From assembly GCA_030549775.1 (NCBI GenBank), contig CM060177.1, forward strand, positions 64,110,638 to 64,174,637: a stretch of DNA of 64,000 nucleotides. The letters are read 5' to 3'. The position numbers and the translations under genes are program-made. This DNA is from Tamarix chinensis. Its lineage: Eukaryota; Streptophyta; Magnoliopsida; Caryophyllales; Tamaricaceae. Positions 63,527 to 64,000 of this stretch are shown here, piece after piece (within the stretch, counting starts at the first letter, position 1; each line of letters begins with the position of its first letter). The notes below the pieces were generated by a model that worked only from the letters and a program-made list of their open reading frames with translations, was not told the origin of the DNA and did not search any database.

Positions 63527-63996
63527 CTACTGGATAGGAGGGAGTATCCCGTAACAGTCGTCTTCGTTTACGTCGCCATAATCCAATTCTGAAGTGACTG
63601 ATGAGGAGGCTGACTTCTCCTGTTTGGTTTGTGAAAGTACTTCGCCGAGAATGGCTAAGTACTCGTCTTTATTCTTTGCAGCTGCGAGTTTTGCAGCTGT
63701 GACAAATTTCTGGGTCAGGAACTTTGTTTGATCTGGACCAGCTTGAATCTGTTTTGTTGAAGCAGGATGCTTCCCTTTGATTATTTGTCGAACGGCTTGC
63801 TCCGACACCCGCTCGAATGTTTGGTATTTGGACCACCACTTGACCTTGAATCTTCGGACCAGTGTGGCGACTCCATCAATCTCATGGATCTCCACTGACC
63901 ATGCGAATACCTAGGGACATAACAATCTGGAGCAGAAGGTAAAGATAGGGGCAATACCCTATCATTTTTTGTGGGTTTGTAAAGGGATTTGAACAA
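63527..63996 (-). pseudogene. Family K unrecognised ORF, C-terminal part
   Basis: I do not recognise the protein. Right to left: KSLYKPTKNDRVLPLSLPSA, a frame change near 63890, then a 122-codon frame with LVRRFKVKWWSKYQTFERVS, QIIKGKHPASTKQIQAGPDQ, FVTAAKLAAAKNKDEYLAIL, Ser-rich stretch and the end NEDDCYGILPPIQ. A KWW-K motif followed by an Ala/Lys-rich helix is the only landmark. It lies just upstream of a promoter/primer-site region, so it is the last coding part of a retroelement. It continues past the window end. No RT is visible. Confidence 0.6.
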
Positions 63997-64000
63997 GTCG

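Noticed and set aside
62837..63996. Firm call of an endogenous pararetrovirus
   Set aside because: No RT, movement or coat protein is visible and the same signals fit an LTR; kept only as an open alternative.
1..64000. A functional host gene or an intact autonomous transposon
   Set aside because: Every stretch over 100 codons belongs to a known element domain or an antisense shadow, and each pol has stops, frameshifts or deletions.

Overview
This window is eukaryotic, almost certainly a dicot plant nuclear genome, and it is repeat DNA from end to end. The LTR retrotransposon primer sites are of the initiator-Met-tRNA type (TGGTATCAGAGC). The Ty3/gypsy proteins, the Athila-type gag and the hAT dimerisation domain are all of plant type. 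I found no host gene, tRNA, rRNA or CRISPR array. Every coding stretch is a broken piece of a transposable element. A gene-poor, probably pericentromeric setting is likely but not proven. The species cannot be named from this.

I use local family letters, defined by LTR ends. A: TGATGCAAACC...GTTCATATCA, 0.85-0.98 kb, full Ty3 pol. D: TGATGCAGGAGC...ATATGCATCA, 932 bp. E: TGATGCGGGAG...CACGCATCA, 0.9 kb, gag only. F: TGATGCAAAAGC...TTACATATCA, 0.77-0.79 kb, gag only. G: TGATCCAAAG...AATTACATCA, 0.73-0.83 kb, Ty3 pol. I: TGATGNAGGAGC...GATTCATATCA, 0.83 kb, Ty3 pol. H: a minus-strand Ty3 pol whose own LTR is not seen. K: an unplaced retroelement with a promoter/leader region and a short unrecognised ORF. 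There are also Athila-like pieces and one hAT DNA transposon.

Layout: 1-1432, end of an A element facing an inverted A LTR. 1433-3378, unassigned A+T-rich DNA with a duplicated 155-bp block. 3379-5043, 5' part of an F element. 5044-7713, inverted A pieces. 7714-8247, spacer and a D LTR scrap. 8248-14338, the most complete A element (gag-PR-RT-RNaseH-INT-LTR). 14340-15441, 3' end of a G element. 15442-19158, H on the minus strand, carrying solo LTRs of A and I. 19159-20875, D LTR scrap and a spacer with a 290-bp duplication. 20876-29100, two Athila-like gag/leader/LTR units on the minus strand, one carrying a solo D LTR and the other a 3.7-kb hAT. 30031-39705, a minus-strand I element carrying a gag-only E element in its LTR and a solo G LTR in its reverse transcriptase. 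39706-45391, a D element carrying an A element with an internal gag-INT deletion, itself carrying a solo F LTR. 45392-53540, a G element carrying a solo F LTR in its LTR and a whole gag-only F element in its protease. 53541-64000, a mosaic of A, D, G and K fragments with several inversions.

The elements are related as hosts and guests. Eight insertions can be dated relative to their targets because 5-bp target-site duplications flank them, six perfect and two with one mismatch; an eighth-family-independent check comes from paralogous empty sites. The best candidate for a biological system is the pair of gag-only families E and F. Their gag closely resembles that of the pol-bearing I family, so they look like non-autonomous passengers that still make a capsid protein and borrow enzymes from an I-like partner. 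All the other proteins are decayed by stops and frameshifts.
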